Positions 51,922 through 61,441 are shown, counted from the first letter of the stretch. The stretch: 64,000 nucleotides of DNA from Bacillus sp. RAR_GA_16 (GCF_020165985.1 NZ_JAIUKZ010000015.1:682001-746000), one strand, 5' to 3'. The notes: a model not told the origin generated them from the sequence alone. Numbers and translations are program-made.

Positions 51922-52780
51922 ATGGCAACTCGAATCATTACTGACAGCAGTGTTGACTTCCCTGAAGAACTGCTAACTGAATTGAACGTAACGGTCGTTC
52001 CACTCAACCTTCTCTTCGGTGATGAAGAATACAAAGCTGGAGTCGATCTTGATACACCGACTTTCTATCAAAAACTAAAAAAATCGAAAGAACTTCCTAA
52101 GTCTTCTGCCCCATCACCCCAGGACTTTCTTACAAAATTTGAAGAAGCAAGTCCGGAAGACGATATTCTTGTTATCGCGCTTTCTGGAGCACTTAGTAGT
52201 ACGTATGATAACGCTGTTCTGGCGAAACGAATGTTCCATGAGGAACACCCTGATCGAAAGATAGAAGTAATCAACTCTAAAACAGCTTCTTCCGGTCTTG
52301 GGATTATCGTTTATCATGCTGCAGAGATGGCGCGCGATGGGGCAAGCTTTGATTCTATTGTCGAACAAGCAAATGACTATACTGAAGATACCCTTACGAT
52401 GTTTTTACTAGACACCCTTGAGAACGTTATCAAGGGAGGACGTCTTGATCGAGTAAGAGGAACGATTGCTTCTGCCCTAAATATTAAGCTACTTATGAAA
52501 GCAAGTGATGACGATGGAATCGCTTGAAGTGCTTGATAAAATTCGTGGTAATAAACGAGCCGTTCGTCAATTCATTCAAAAAATCGGAGACTATGGCCAT
52601 AACTTGGAAGATAAAGTAATTGCGGTTGCTCATAGTAACTGCGAAGACAAAGCGAAAGCATTGATCGAACAAATTCAAGAACGCTATCCGTTTAAACAAG
52701 TGATCCTTTCTACTATGGGTCCACTTATTGGAACATACGCGGGAGAAGGTGGACTTCTCGTCGCCTTTAAGAAAAACTAA
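51922..52780 (+). CDS. DegV-family fatty-acid-binding protein; one apparent +1 frameshift
   Basis: DegV proteins (FakB-like) bind fatty acids for phosphorylation by FakA. N-terminal frame: RIITDSSVDFPEELLTEL, KSSAPSPQDFLTKFEEA and VIALSGALSSTYDNA (the fatty-acid loop Ser). It ends at SDDDGIA; the continuation SLEVLDKIRGNKRAVRQF and TMGPLIGTYAGEGGLLVAF is in the next frame. Removing one base from GAATC at 52517-52521 gives DDDGSLEVLDKIRG, about 285 residues, the family size. Intact after correction. Confidence 0.93.
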
Positions 52781-52793
52781 AAGACATGCCTAG

Positions 52794-52818
52794 AAAGAGC
52801 GCCGTGGCGCTCTTTTTT
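52794..52818 (+). terminator. Terminator after degV
   Basis: AAAGAGCGCC-GT-GGCGCTCTTTTTT shortly after the degV stop. Confidence 0.9.
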
Positions 52819-52855
52819 GACGTCTTATCATCGTTACTCATAAAAAAAATAAATA

Positions 52856-52869
52856 AAAAAGCGCTTTCT
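52856..52869. promoter_or_regulatory. cre-like site upstream of fadH
   Basis: AAAAAGCGCTTTCT matches the CcpA cre consensus at 12 of 14 positions and lies about 65 nt before the fadH start. It is consistent with glucose repression of fatty-acid breakdown. Confidence 0.5.
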
Positions 52870-52878
52870 TTACAGGAA

Positions 52879-52894
52879 ATGAATGACCATTCAT
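52879..52894. promoter_or_regulatory. Palindromic operator upstream of fadH
   Basis: ATGAATG-AC-CATTCAT is a perfect inverted repeat 40 nt before the fadH start. Arms resemble the TGAATGA/TCATTCA arms of Bacillus FadR (TetR family) sites but are closer together. Confidence 0.55.
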
Positions 52895-52933
52895 CGAAAT
52901 GTGTTCAAAACGAAGAAGTGTGGTGAATGGTAA

Positions 52934-54877
52934 ATGAAATGGGAAAAACTATTTGAACCTATTCAATTAAGACGATTAACACTACCAAACCGAGTCATGA
53001 TGGGGTCCATGCACCTTGGCATGGAAGGAAGTAAGGAACATGAGGATGCTCTTATCTCCTTTTATACTGAACGGTCAGGAGATAATGGACCAGGTCTCAT
53101 CGTAACGGGCGGAATTTCAGTGTCTCCCGAAGGTGATGGAGGGCACCATTTTTTAGGATTTTATCGGGAAGATGATCTTCGAGTGATGAGACGATTAACA
53201 GAAAGTGTCCACGCGGCAAACGGACGCATTGCTGCGCAACTTTTTCATGCTGGTCGATATGCCTATTCACAAATGAATGGCGTACCATCTGTCGCCCCCT
53301 CTCCTATACAATCGCCTATACACAGAGAAGTTCCTGAAGAGTTAACTGAAATGGATATCCTGAATTTGCTTGAATCCTATGCAGAAGCAGGAAGAAAAGC
53401 AAAAGCTGTTGGCTTTGACGCTGTAGAAATTATGGGTTCTGAAGGGTACTTAATTAATCAATTTCTCTCACCAAGAACGAATAAACGATCAGATAAATGG
53501 GGGGGCAATTTTGAAAATCGTACTCGTTTTGCAACCGAAGTCCTGAAATCTGTTCGAGCAGCGGTTGGCGACGATTATCCCATTATTTTTCGGATGTCTG
53601 GGCTCGATTTAGTTCCTGATTCGTCAACACCAGAAGAAACGATTCAACTGGCAAAGAAGTTAGAAGAGCATGAAGCAGATATTTTAAACATTGGAATTGG
53701 TTGGCATGAATCTACTGTTCCGACAATTTCAATGATGGTCCCGCGTGCTGGTTTCATTGAACCGGCTCTCAAAATTAAAGAAGCCGTTACGATCCCGGTC
53801 ATTGGCAGCAATCGCATTAATGACCCACTTCTAGCAGAAGAATTGCTTTATAAGCTCGATATGGTTTCAATGGCTAGACCTTTTCTTGCTGACCCTTTTC
53901 TATTAGCAAAAGCAAAAGACCAAGCGCTCGATCAAATTAATACGTGTATTGCCTGTAACCAGGCGTGTCTTGATCATGCCTTTGAAGGAAAAGCCGTCTC
54001 CTGTCTTGTAAATCCTCGTGCTGGAAGAGAACATAAATGGACAATCAAAAAAGCAGACAAAACAAAAACTGTTGTCGTAATCGGTGGCGGAGTGGCTGGA
54101 ATGGAAGCAGCAAGAGCTCACGCTGAGCTGGGCCATACCGTTACGCTTTACGAAGCGAACGCAGCGATTGGCGGTCAGTTTAATCTTGCGAGAAAAATTC
54201 CAATTAAGAAAGAATTCGATGAGACCATACGCTACTATACAACTGAACTAAACCGATTAGGCGTCCAAATTAACGTTAACCACAAACCAAATGCTGATGA
54301 CTTGCTCGCTCATTCGCCTGATCTTATTGTTCTTGCCACTGGAGTTGTTCCAAGACAGCCTGTTATCTCCGGTATTCATCACGCGATTCCGTATCCTGAA
54401 ATTCTTGCTGGGAACCGAGAAGTAGGAAAGAAAGTCATTATCATTGGTGCAGGTGGAATCGGGTGTGATGTCTCACACTTCCTGATCGAAAAAGGAATTC
54501 ACGACATTCTTCTTCTTAGACGTAACGGAAAAATGGGCGAAGGACTTGGTAAAACGACAAAATGGGCGATGCTGCAAGACTTGAAGCAAAATGGTGTTAC
54601 GTTCAGAACCAATCTTTCATATGAGGAAATCACTTCAGAAGGAATAACCATTACAAATAGTGAGACGGGTGAGCAGGAATTCCTTCAAGCAGACACCGTC
54701 ATCCTTGCTGCTGGTCAGGAATCGAATATCCCTGAGGAGTATGAGCAACTATCAAAGAAAGGAATCGATATAGCCGTGATTGGAGGGGCTCGCCTTGCTG
54801 GTGAACTTGATGCCAAGCGTGCAATCTATGAAGGAGCGAAAATTGCTTTTGAACCCGAAACAATTTCCATTAAGTAA
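52934..54877 (+). CDS. fadH: 2,4-dienoyl-CoA reductase-like NADH:flavin oxidoreductase FadH
   Basis: 647 residues: N-terminal old-yellow-enzyme barrel binding FMN (about 1-340; RLTLPNRVMMGSMHLGM, GSEGYLINQFLSPRTNKRSD), an iron-sulfur cluster (CIACNQACLDHAFEGKAVSC near 337) and a C-terminal FAD/NADH reductase unit (KTVVVIGGGVAGMEAARAHA near 380, VIIIGAGGIGCDVSHFL near 505). It reduces dienoyl-CoA intermediates of unsaturated fatty acid oxidation. The ribosome site is weak. Confidence 0.9.
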   Translation: MKWEKLFEPIQLRRLTLPNRVMMGSMHLGMEGSKEHEDALISFYTERSGDNGPGLIVTGGISVSPEGDGGHHFLGFYREDDLRVMRRLTESVHAANGRIAAQLFHAGRYAYSQMNGVPSVAPSPIQSPIHREVPEELTEMDILNLLESYAEAGRKAKAVGFDAVEIMGSEGYLINQFLSPRTNKRSDKWGGNFENRTRFATEVLKSVRAAVGDDYPIIFRMSGLDLVPDSSTPEETIQLAKKLEEHEADILNIGIGWHESTVPTISMMVPRAGFIEPALKIKEAVTIPVIGSNRINDPLLAEELLYKLDMVSMARPFLADPFLLAKAKDQALDQINTCIACNQACLDHAFEGKAVSCLVNPRAGREHKWTIKKADKTKTVVVIGGGVAGMEAARAHAELGHTVTLYEANAAIGGQFNLARKIPIKKEFDETIRYYTTELNRLGVQINVNHKPNADDLLAHSPDLIVLATGVVPRQPVISGIHHAIPYPEILAGNREVGKKVIIIGAGGIGCDVSHFLIEKGIHDILLLRRNGKMGEGLGKTTKWAMLQDLKQNGVTFRTNLSYEEITSEGITITNSETGEQEFLQADTVILAAGQESNIPEEYEQLSKKGIDIAVIGGARLAGELDAKRAIYEGAKIAFEPETISIK

Positions 54878-54940
54878 CTTCTTATCCGTTAAGGTACTCC
54901 AATCAATCAGGGTAAGAAAACCAAATCGGTAGAAAAACTG

Positions 54941-54965
54941 AAAAAGGTGCCCACGGCACCTTTTT
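54941..54965. terminator. Bidirectional terminator between fadH and the nucleotidyltransferase
   Basis: AAAAAGGTGCC-CAC-GGCACCTTTTT. Confidence 0.9.
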
Positions 54966-54978
54966 CGTTTCCCTTTAC

Positions 54979-55734
54979 TCACTTTAACTCGATCATTCTC
55001 TTTATAAACGAGCTACTATACGTTGTTCCATCAAGCTGATCAAGTATCCAGGCTTCCTCTTCTTTAAGCCAATCTCGTATGTAGCGTACGGCCTTATCAT
55101 GATCGTCAATTGTCATGTGTTGATAAATATCTTTCACTTTCTTAACATTCGTTTCTTCAAGTGTTCTATGTAATGTTTTTAATCCAAGTTGCGCTCGCTC
55201 CGGATGATAATGGTGGAGCAATACTCTAGAATAGTGCGTCATCACTTGATGCAATAAATGAACCGACCAAATATCATTTCCTCTTCTTCTGGACTTTTCA
55301 TATTGAAATAAGAAAAATGCCGTATCATCCACATGATTAATAAATTCTTGTTTTGATAAGGTTAACTGTTCGTTAAAATGACTTAGACATTGATATGGAT
55401 CGTAAAGCACTTTGCAAAAATCTTTCTCAATTAACGATTCAGCTGTCACTGTAAACAAATCAAGGTGCAACAAATTGTCATACACGGCAATCACTTGTGG
55501 TGCAATAATAAAGATTTCATCATAAAACAGAAGTTTCCCATAAACTTCTAAATACTTTTTTCGCTTCTTTAGAAAAGCCTCCATGTCTTCCTCATTAACG
55601 AGACAATAGAGATCCACATCTGAATGCTCGTCATACTCGTTCCGACCCATCGATCCTTTAAGAAAAATAGCTTTAACGAGAGGATCTTCTTTTAGGTGAT
55701 TTGTTATGACTCTCACCGCTTCTTCCTGTTTCAA
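54979..55734 (-). CDS. Nucleotidyltransferase-domain protein
   Basis: 251 residues, polymerase-beta-like: FLKGSMGRNEYDEHSDVDLY (GS ... DxD) near residue 24, then a long helical C-terminal half like aminoglycoside adenylyltransferases (KSRRRGNDIWSVHLLHQVMT). Target unknown. It is one of two such proteins flanking csaA. Confidence 0.85.
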   Translation of the reverse strand: MKQEEAVRVITNHLKEDPLVKAIFLKGSMGRNEYDEHSDVDLYCLVNEEDMEAFLKKRKKYLEVYGKLLFYDEIFIIAPQVIAVYDNLLHLDLFTVTAESLIEKDFCKVLYDPYQCLSHFNEQLTLSKQEFINHVDDTAFFLFQYEKSRRRGNDIWSVHLLHQVMTHYSRVLLHHYHPERAQLGLKTLHRTLEETNVKKVKDIYQHMTIDDHDKAVRYIRDWLKEEEAWILDQLDGTTYSSSFIKRMIELK

Positions 55735-55793
55735 CTCCTCAACCCCAATCCATTATCAAAATCAATCTAGCGAAAAGGCTAGTAAATGAAGAA

Positions 55794-55817
55794 AAAAGAG
55801 TGACAAAGCACTCTTTT
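55794..55817 (-). terminator. Terminator after csaA
   Basis: AAAAGAGTGCTTTGTCACTCTT stem and T run on the minus strand. Confidence 0.8.
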
Positions 55818-56155
55818 CATCCTAGCTTATCGCCATTCTTTACTTTTTGATCAGGCTGTATCAAAACCACACCGTTATCCCCATAAACACCCAGCACAAG
55901 TACTTCTGACATAAAATCAGCAATTTGCCGAGGAGGAAAGTTTACGACAGCCATCACTTGTTTACCAACTAAATCCTCTACCTCATAAAGATCTTTGATT
56001 TGGGCACTGGACTTCTTAATCCCAATTTCTTCCCCAAGATCAACTTTTAATTGATAAGCTGGCTTCTTTGCTTTTTTAAAATCGTTGACTTCAATCACTT
56101 CGCCTACTCGAATATCAAGCTTCATAAAATCATCAAACGTTGCCATTCTGTTCAC
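55817..56155 (-). CDS. csaA: tRNA-binding, chaperone-like protein CsaA
   Basis: 112 residues forming one OB-fold tRNA-binding domain: FMKLDIRVGEVIEVNDFKKA, KPAYQLKVDLGEEIGIKKSS and VNFPPRQIADFMSEVLVLGV. CsaA of Bacillus binds tRNA and acts as a secretion-related chaperone. Confidence 0.93.
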   Translation of the reverse strand: MNRMATFDDFMKLDIRVGEVIEVNDFKKAKKPAYQLKVDLGEEIGIKKSSAQIKDLYEVEDLVGKQVMAVVNFPPRQIADFMSEVLVLGVYGDNGVVLIQPDQKVKNGDKLG

Positions 56156-56191
56156 CCTGCCTTTTACTTCTTTAAGTGCATTCGTCTACTC

Positions 56192-56860
56192 TTAATCAGA
56201 TTCTCGTTTCATGAGCAAATTCCTGCTTAAGCGGTTTTGAACAAACCGGTTAACCGCAAGACGAATTTCATCTTCCTTTTGGGTGTTTTGACCAAATAAG
56301 TAGGAAGAATAAAGCTCCACAAGAAAGCGATCGTTCTCTTCGTATTGAATGGAATAGAGTTCTGAGAGGGTAAGAGGATATTGAGAAGTAGCAAAAAAAC
56401 GCTCGATGCGAAGAATGTACATAAGATCATTTAGTAGTTCGTAAAGATTAATTGTTGAAACAAATTGATTTAAGCGAGTGTCAATCGAGAGCAAGAGCGT
56501 TATGACACCACTCTTTATCTCATTTCTTGAAGGAAGAACAAATGGCGTTTCTCCATAGATTTTTAATTGCTCAAAACAAGGAGCTACATATTCTTTCGAT
56601 CCATCCGCCACCTCATTAAAATCTCTTAAACATACCTCCCTCACATCCAGCGATATCCCTGTTAATTCAGGTAGAGAAGGCAAATTAATATGGTCTTCAT
56701 TATAAAAACACCAAATATCCAAATCAGAATGCGGACCTGCTTCTCCCCTTGCAAAGCTTCCTGTAATCACAACGCCTTTTAAAAATGGGTTTTTCAAACG
56801 ATCAACAAGACGTTTGGCGTATTTTTCAATCATTAGTGGAGTGATTAGGGCGTGTCGCAT
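56192..56860 (-). CDS. Second nucleotidyltransferase-domain protein
   Basis: 222 residues with the motif VVITGSFARGEAGPHSDLDI near residue 34 and a helical C-terminal part. Distinct in sequence from the one at 54979-55734. Same strand and only 36 nt before csaA. Target unknown. Confidence 0.85.
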   Translation of the reverse strand: MRHALITPLMIEKYAKRLVDRLKNPFLKGVVITGSFARGEAGPHSDLDIWCFYNEDHINLPSLPELTGISLDVREVCLRDFNEVADGSKEYVAPCFEQLKIYGETPFVLPSRNEIKSGVITLLLSIDTRLNQFVSTINLYELLNDLMYILRIERFFATSQYPLTLSELYSIQYEENDRFLVELYSSYLFGQNTQKEDEIRLAVNRFVQNRLSRNLLMKRESD

Positions 56861-56932
56861 CTCATTTTCTCCTTTTCACCGAGAGCCTGCAAGCACAAAG
56901 CCGGTGGGTATAATTAAAAGTTCTTTCTTAAT

Positions 56933-57637
56933 CTAGTGGTTTTCAACGTCTTTCCCTATTAAAAAGTGATAAACCGCATCAATGACCTCATCACGATCTT
57001 CCCCATGGCAAATCAAATGTTTGGAATTCTCCATTAACCTAACCTGTTTCTCATTTGAGCCAATAAGTTCATAAATGATATCCGCCGTTTTGTATGGCAC
57101 CATCCCATCAAGCTTACCTTGAAGAATGATTGTAGGTGTTAACACATGTTCAAACGAAGGCTTAAGATGTTGCACAAGTTTACGAAATTCTAATGAAGCA
57201 ACAAAAGGTGTCCTTTTCACCTTTTGACTATAGCGAATAAACAATTCATTGCTAAGAAGCCTTCCCCTACAAAGGTCCGTTACCATCCCTCCAATATCTT
57301 TCACCATTTGGATCGGATGAATATAATGAATGGCTGCGCTTAATAAAACTAACTTATCTACTTTATATTTTGTCGCTAAATAACCAGCGAGAACGCCTCC
57401 CATAGAAAAGCCTATCAGGTAAACGGTATCGCATTGGTCCAGTAAATGTTGAAGATGGGCTTCTGCTGTGTCAATCCATTGCTGAAAAGTAATACCGCGA
57501 AGAGAATCCTGCTCTCCATGCCCTGGAAGGGTTGGAGACGAAACGATCCAATTTGTATGGTGGCGAAAATAATTGGCTAGTGGTTCAACTTCATAGGGTG
57601 CACCCGTAAAACCATGTATGAGCAAACAACCGATCAT
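56933..57637 (-). CDS. Alpha/beta hydrolase, carboxylesterase type
   Basis: 234 residues with the oxyanion motif CLLIHGFTGAPYEVEPLANY, nucleophile IGFSMGGVLAGYLA (Ser near 93), acid in LQGKLDGMVPYKTADI and His in ENSKHLICHG. It resembles Est30-type carboxylesterases of bacilli. No signal peptide. Confidence 0.9.
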   Translation of the reverse strand: MIGCLLIHGFTGAPYEVEPLANYFRHHTNWIVSSPTLPGHGEQDSLRGITFQQWIDTAEAHLQHLLDQCDTVYLIGFSMGGVLAGYLATKYKVDKLVLLSAAIHYIHPIQMVKDIGGMVTDLCRGRLLSNELFIRYSQKVKRTPFVASLEFRKLVQHLKPSFEHVLTPTIILQGKLDGMVPYKTADIIYELIGSNEKQVRLMENSKHLICHGEDRDEVIDAVYHFLIGKDVENH

Positions 57638-57732
57638 GCTCGTTCCCTCACCTTTCCTCCTGAAGTTTATTTTTATAATACCACCAGGAGAAAAAAGTTA
57701 ACCGCTTAATAAACTCTTTTAAGATGGATGGC

Positions 57733-58239
57733 TTATTGCTTTGACGCATTCGATCCTTTGCCAAAATGAATCGTTAAAGCTGGACTCTGGTCCTCTTCCC
57801 GAAGCGATGTTGAACAATTTGGACAAATCACCGCTTTAGAAGGAATGGATGTACAGCAATAAGGGCATTCCTTTCGAGTCATGGAGTTGATCGGATCCTG
57901 TCCAGGTTTACGCCATCTGTTTAACTGACGTACAACAAGAAATACAGAAAAAAAGACGATCAAAAACCGAATGGAAGTTGTAAGAAAGACCCCATAATTG
58001 ATCGTAGCTGCTCCTGCTTCTTTCGCATCGGAAAGAGAGGGATAGTAGTGACCATTTAAACTGATATATAAATCTGCAAAATTAATCTGCGCTAGTAAAA
58101 GACCGACTGGTGGCAGGATAATATCGGAAACGAGTGACTCGATAAACCGACTAAATGCTGCCCCAAGAACAATCCCTATCCCCATATCAGCCGCATTTCC
58201 TCTAATAGCAAAATGACGGAACTCCTTTAATAGACCGAT
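57733..58239 (-). CDS. mscL: Large-conductance mechanosensitive channel MscL with a C-terminal zinc ribbon
   Basis: Pore helix LLKEFRHFAIRGNAADMGIG, first membrane helix VLGAAFSRFIESLVSDIILP and second SIRFLIVFFSVFLVVRQL are MscL. The C-terminus adds CPYCCTSIPSKAVICPNC, a four-Cys zinc ribbon not present in standard MscL (about 130 residues). Start uncertain: the AAAGGAG site points 9 nt downstream to an ATC codon at 58239 (168 residues), a rare start. An ATG at 58290 has no ribosome site and lies in the palindrome GTATGCA-AAA-TGCATAC. Osmotic safety valve. Confidence 0.85.
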   Translation of the reverse strand: MGLLKEFRHFAIRGNAADMGIGIVLGAAFSRFIESLVSDIILPPVGLLLAQINFADLYISLNGHYYPSLSDAKEAGAATINYGVFLTTSIRFLIVFFSVFLVVRQLNRWRKPGQDPINSMTRKECPYCCTSIPSKAVICPNCSTSLREEDQSPALTIHFGKGSNASKQ

Positions 58240-58413
58240 AGGAACCCACTCCTTTAATCTTTCTCTACACAATATGTATGCATTTTGCATACAAGCTATG
58301 AATTTTTTTAATGGTTGTAATTTTCCTTTAATTTTTATTATAAGCGTATCGGGTGCGATAGATGATATAATGATTCTTTGCGACTATAGTCTAACATCAA
58401 GGAGTGAACAATC

Positions 58414-59628
58414 ATGACATTTGCACTAGCCTGGTCAAAGGCGAATCCTTTAATAGAAGATCCAATGGCTGTCTTTGTCTATCTAACGGTTGTCGTTGGA
58501 CTCATCTTTATGCTTGGCGAATCAAAGAACAACGTCTTGCAAAAGATTTTTCATTACGCACCTCCGTTAATTTGGACATATTTTATTCCAATGCTATCAA
58601 CGACCTTTGCTATTATTCCGCAAGAGTCAACGTTATATGGCTTTGTTTCTACGTATATTCTTCCTGTTGGATTACTGCTGTTACTGTTATCTGCTAACGT
58701 TCCAGCTACCCTCCGATTAGGACCAAAAGCATTACTTATGTTCCTAGCTGGTACAATTGGTGTGATTATCGGTGGTCCGATTGCACTTGCTATTTTCCAA
58801 CCATGGTTACCAGCCGATGCTTGGACGGGAGTTGCGGCACTTGCAGGAAGCTGGATTGGTGGATCTGCGAACATGGCTGCCATGATCGAAGCAGTAGGAA
58901 CACCAAAAGAAATTCTCTCCCCTATTATCGTTGTTGATACGGTAGTTGGTTACAGCTGGATGGGGATTATGATTTTCCTTGCAGGCTTCCAGCATAAATT
59001 CAATAAATGGAACAAAGCGGATGATTCCGTGATCCAAAGCGTAAATAAAGAAATGAATGATATTCAACGTAAGAATGAACGTCCTATTCAAGTTCCGCAG
59101 CTACTAGGTTTACTTGGACTTGCCTTTGGTGTCTCTTATGTTGTATTAAAGATTTCTGAGAATCTTCCACAGTCAGCGGTTCTTTCAACAACAACCTGGA
59201 CGGTTATGATTATCTCAGCTATCGGGATCATCTTCTCATTCACCCCAGTTAAAAAGTTAGAGGGTTACGGTGCTAGTAAAGTCGGCTATACGGCCATCTA
59301 TCTACTGCTTGCAACCATTGGAGCAAGAGCTGACCTTGCTTATGTAGTTGATTCACCACAATACGTATTAATGGGTATTGTGTGGCTCAGTATTCATATC
59401 CTCGTTATTTTCATTGCAGCACGATTGTTACGTGCCCCGCTGTTCTTCGTAGCAGTAGGTTCACAAGGAAACATCGGTGGGACGAGCTCAGCTCCGATCG
59501 TTGCCTCTGTCTTTCAACCTTCACTTGCTCCGGTTGGACTTTTGATGGGAATTGTAGGTAACGTTGTTGGTAGCTACGCAGCTGTTCTCTGTGCGCAATT
59601 GGCAAAAATGGTTGCCACAATGTTTTAA
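58414..59628 (+). CDS. DUF819-family membrane protein (YjcL-like transporter)
   Basis: 404 residues with about 11 hydrophobic helices; GGPIALAIFQPWLPADAWTG, AGSWIGGSANMAAMIEAVGT and GSQGNIGGTSSAPIVASVFQ are repeat-type re-entrant segments typical of this transporter-like family. Start ATG after AAGGAG. Substrate unknown. Confidence 0.88.
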   Translation: MTFALAWSKANPLIEDPMAVFVYLTVVVGLIFMLGESKNNVLQKIFHYAPPLIWTYFIPMLSTTFAIIPQESTLYGFVSTYILPVGLLLLLLSANVPATLRLGPKALLMFLAGTIGVIIGGPIALAIFQPWLPADAWTGVAALAGSWIGGSANMAAMIEAVGTPKEILSPIIVVDTVVGYSWMGIMIFLAGFQHKFNKWNKADDSVIQSVNKEMNDIQRKNERPIQVPQLLGLLGLAFGVSYVVLKISENLPQSAVLSTTTWTVMIISAIGIIFSFTPVKKLEGYGASKVGYTAIYLLLATIGARADLAYVVDSPQYVLMGIVWLSIHILVIFIAARLLRAPLFFVAVGSQGNIGGTSSAPIVASVFQPSLAPVGLLMGIVGNVVGSYAAVLCAQLAKMVATMF

Positions 59629-59635
59629 TTTTCAT

Positions 59636-59673
59636 AAAAAAATCCGTCCCCTAGTTTCTGGGGACGGATTTTT
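59636..59673. terminator. Bidirectional terminator
   Basis: AAAAATCCGTCCCC-TAGTTTCT-GGGGACGGATTTTT between convergent genes. Confidence 0.95.
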
Positions 59674-59681
59674 CTATATCT

Positions 59682-60431
59682 TTATCCTTGTGAGGTAGGA
59701 CGAACGAGTACTTCGTTAATGGAGACACTATCAGGTTGACCGACAGCATAATAGATTGCATCAGCAATCGCTTGTGGATCTAATGGATCCAAGCCTTTCG
59801 GACCACGATTGTTTAACTTCTCCTGTACGTCTTCATCTGTGATGGTGTTTGTTAATTCAGTGGCAACTGCTCCAGGGGAGATAATCGTTGCACGAATGTT
59901 TGAAGAAGGAGACATTTCTTTACGAAGACCTTCTGTAATCGCTCGTACTGCAAATTTCGTTCCGCAATATACGGCACCTGCTGGCATGATTTCATGACCT
60001 GCAACAGAAGATATGTTAATAATGTGACCGGATTTTCTTTCCTCCATATGAGGAAGAACGCCAGCAATACCGTAGAGAACACCCTTGATGTTCACATCAA
60101 CCATCTTATCCCACTCATCGATTTTCAGTTTGTTCATGAAGGATAGTGGCATTAATCCTGCGTTATTAATAATGACGTCGATCTGTCCATACTGCTCAAT
60201 CGTTTTATCAGCAAGAGCTTGCATTTGCTCTCTTGACGTCACATCCGTTTTTTGAATGATCGCTTCTCCACCGCTATTTGTGATTTCTTTCTTCAGCTCT
60301 TCAAGGCGGTCCTCACGTCGCGCTGCAAGGACAACTTTCGCCCCGTCTCCTGCCAGTTTCTTTGCCGTTGCTTCACCGATTCCGCTACTTGCTCCAGTAA
60401 TAATTACGACTTTTCCATTAATATGACTCAT
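59682..60431 (-). CDS. Short-chain dehydrogenase (YdfG/SDR type)
   Basis: 249 residues: cofactor loop [34 protein letters not shown], catalytic Ser in [10 protein letters not shown] and [15 protein letters not shown] (Tyr-Lys). Close to oxidoreductases of the serine/3-hydroxy acid type, probably NADP-dependent (ARRED after strand 2). Confidence 0.9.
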   Translation of the reverse strand: MSHINGKVVIITGASSGIGEATAKKLAGDGAKVVLAARREDRLEELKKEITNSGGEAIIQKTDVTSREQMQALADKTIEQYGQIDVIINNAGLMPLSFMNKLKIDEWDKMVDVNIKGVLYGIAGVLPHMEERKSGHIINISSVAGHEIMPAGAVYCGTKFAVRAITEGLRKEMSPSSNIRATIISPGAVATELTNTITDEDVQEKLNNRGPKGLDPLDPQAIADAIYYAVGQPDSVSINEVLVRPTSQG

Positions 60432-60510
60432 AATGATCCACCTTTCCTTTTATCTACGTCTTTCTAGTTCCCGCTTGACTCACCGATAAACATTTGGATG
60501 TGTTCAAACA

Positions 60511-60536
60511 AAAAAAGCACCTGGCATAGGTGCTTT
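60511..60536 (-). terminator. Terminator of the thioredoxin-bdbC pair
   Basis: AAAGCACCT-ATGCC-AGGTGCTTTTTT on the minus strand, just after the thioredoxin-like gene. Confidence 0.9.
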
Positions 60537-60542
60537 CGCTAG

Positions 60543-61007
60543 TTACTTATTTTGTTCAATCCATTGTTTAAACGTTTCTTCTGTTTGGGTACTAACAATG
60601 CGATCCACTTCTTTCCCATCTTTAAAGCGGACAAGGGTTGGCGTCGATTCAATTTGATAGTCATTCCAACCTTGTTCAAATTCTAGGATATTATATTTCT
60701 TTAGGTCAATATCCATATCTTCTGCGAGTGGCACAAGGATGGGAGAGGTGTTTTTACAATGAATGCAAGTTGGGCTATAGAAATAGACAAATGCATCTTC
60801 TTCCTTAGAAAGTTTTTTATCGAGCTCATCAGGAAGAATTTGATTTTGGTAAAGCGGATCATCGAGCTGATCGATCGTTGCAGGATCTAGTGAGTCTTTT
60901 CCGTAAGGATTTCCCTCTGCTTTTTCGCTATTGCTTAAATTTGTAACAAATGCGAGCGCTCCAAATAATACAATAATAATACCAAGAAAAATGATGGCTT
61001 TCTTCAT
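60543..61007 (-). CDS. Membrane-anchored thioredoxin-like protein
   Basis: 154 residues: an N-terminal membrane anchor (about 1-25), then a thioredoxin fold with the active site FYSPTCIHCKNTSPIL (CIHC). The cis-Pro is in STPTLVRF. Encoded directly after bdbC (overlap 4 nt), it is the probable partner that introduces disulfides outside the cell. Confidence 0.9.
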   Translation of the reverse strand: MKKAIIFLGIIIVLFGALAFVTNLSNSEKAEGNPYGKDSLDPATIDQLDDPLYQNQILPDELDKKLSKEEDAFVYFYSPTCIHCKNTSPILVPLAEDMDIDLKKYNILEFEQGWNDYQIESTPTLVRFKDGKEVDRIVSTQTEETFKQWIEQNK

Positions 61008-61441
61008 ACGTTTTTCTCCTTTTTTGTATGTTTATTTAACAACAACATGATGATCGTAATCGAAAGAAAAGCGATGAGTGCTAGAAAAGGAATCGTAATA
61101 AACCCGGCGTAGTTAATATACTGTCCGGTACACGGAACTCTCCCGCAAGCGGGCGCTGAATCTGCAAAAAAAGATGTTTTTTGAATCAAATAATGATAGA
61201 GAGAAACACATGTACCAATAACGGATAATGGCAACACATATAGCCATTGTGAGGCATCTTTTCTGACCATAGCCATACCGAGAATAATGACCAAAGGGTA
61301 CATAAGAATACGTTGGTACCAACAAAGTTCACATGGTTCATATTTAAGTACTTCGGAAAAATACAAACTTCCAGCGAGGGCAAGAACGGAAGCCGCCCAG
61401 GCGCCAAATAACAGATACTCACTCTTTTGCTCAGGTTTCAC
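61004..61441 (-). CDS. bdbC: Disulfide bond formation protein BdbC (DsbB family)
   Basis: 145 residues from GTG 61441 (MKPEQKSEYLLF), 7 nt after AGAGAGG. Four membrane helices; first Cys pair in CELCWYQRILMYP (about residue 40) and second in CGRVPCTGQ (about 100). Quinone-dependent reoxidation of the thioredoxin-like partner. Confidence 0.92.
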   Translation of the reverse strand: MKPEQKSEYLLFGAWAASVLALAGSLYFSEVLKYEPCELCWYQRILMYPLVIILGMAMVRKDASQWLYVLPLSVIGTCVSLYHYLIQKTSFFADSAPACGRVPCTGQYINYAGFITIPFLALIAFLSITIIMLLLNKHTKKEKNV

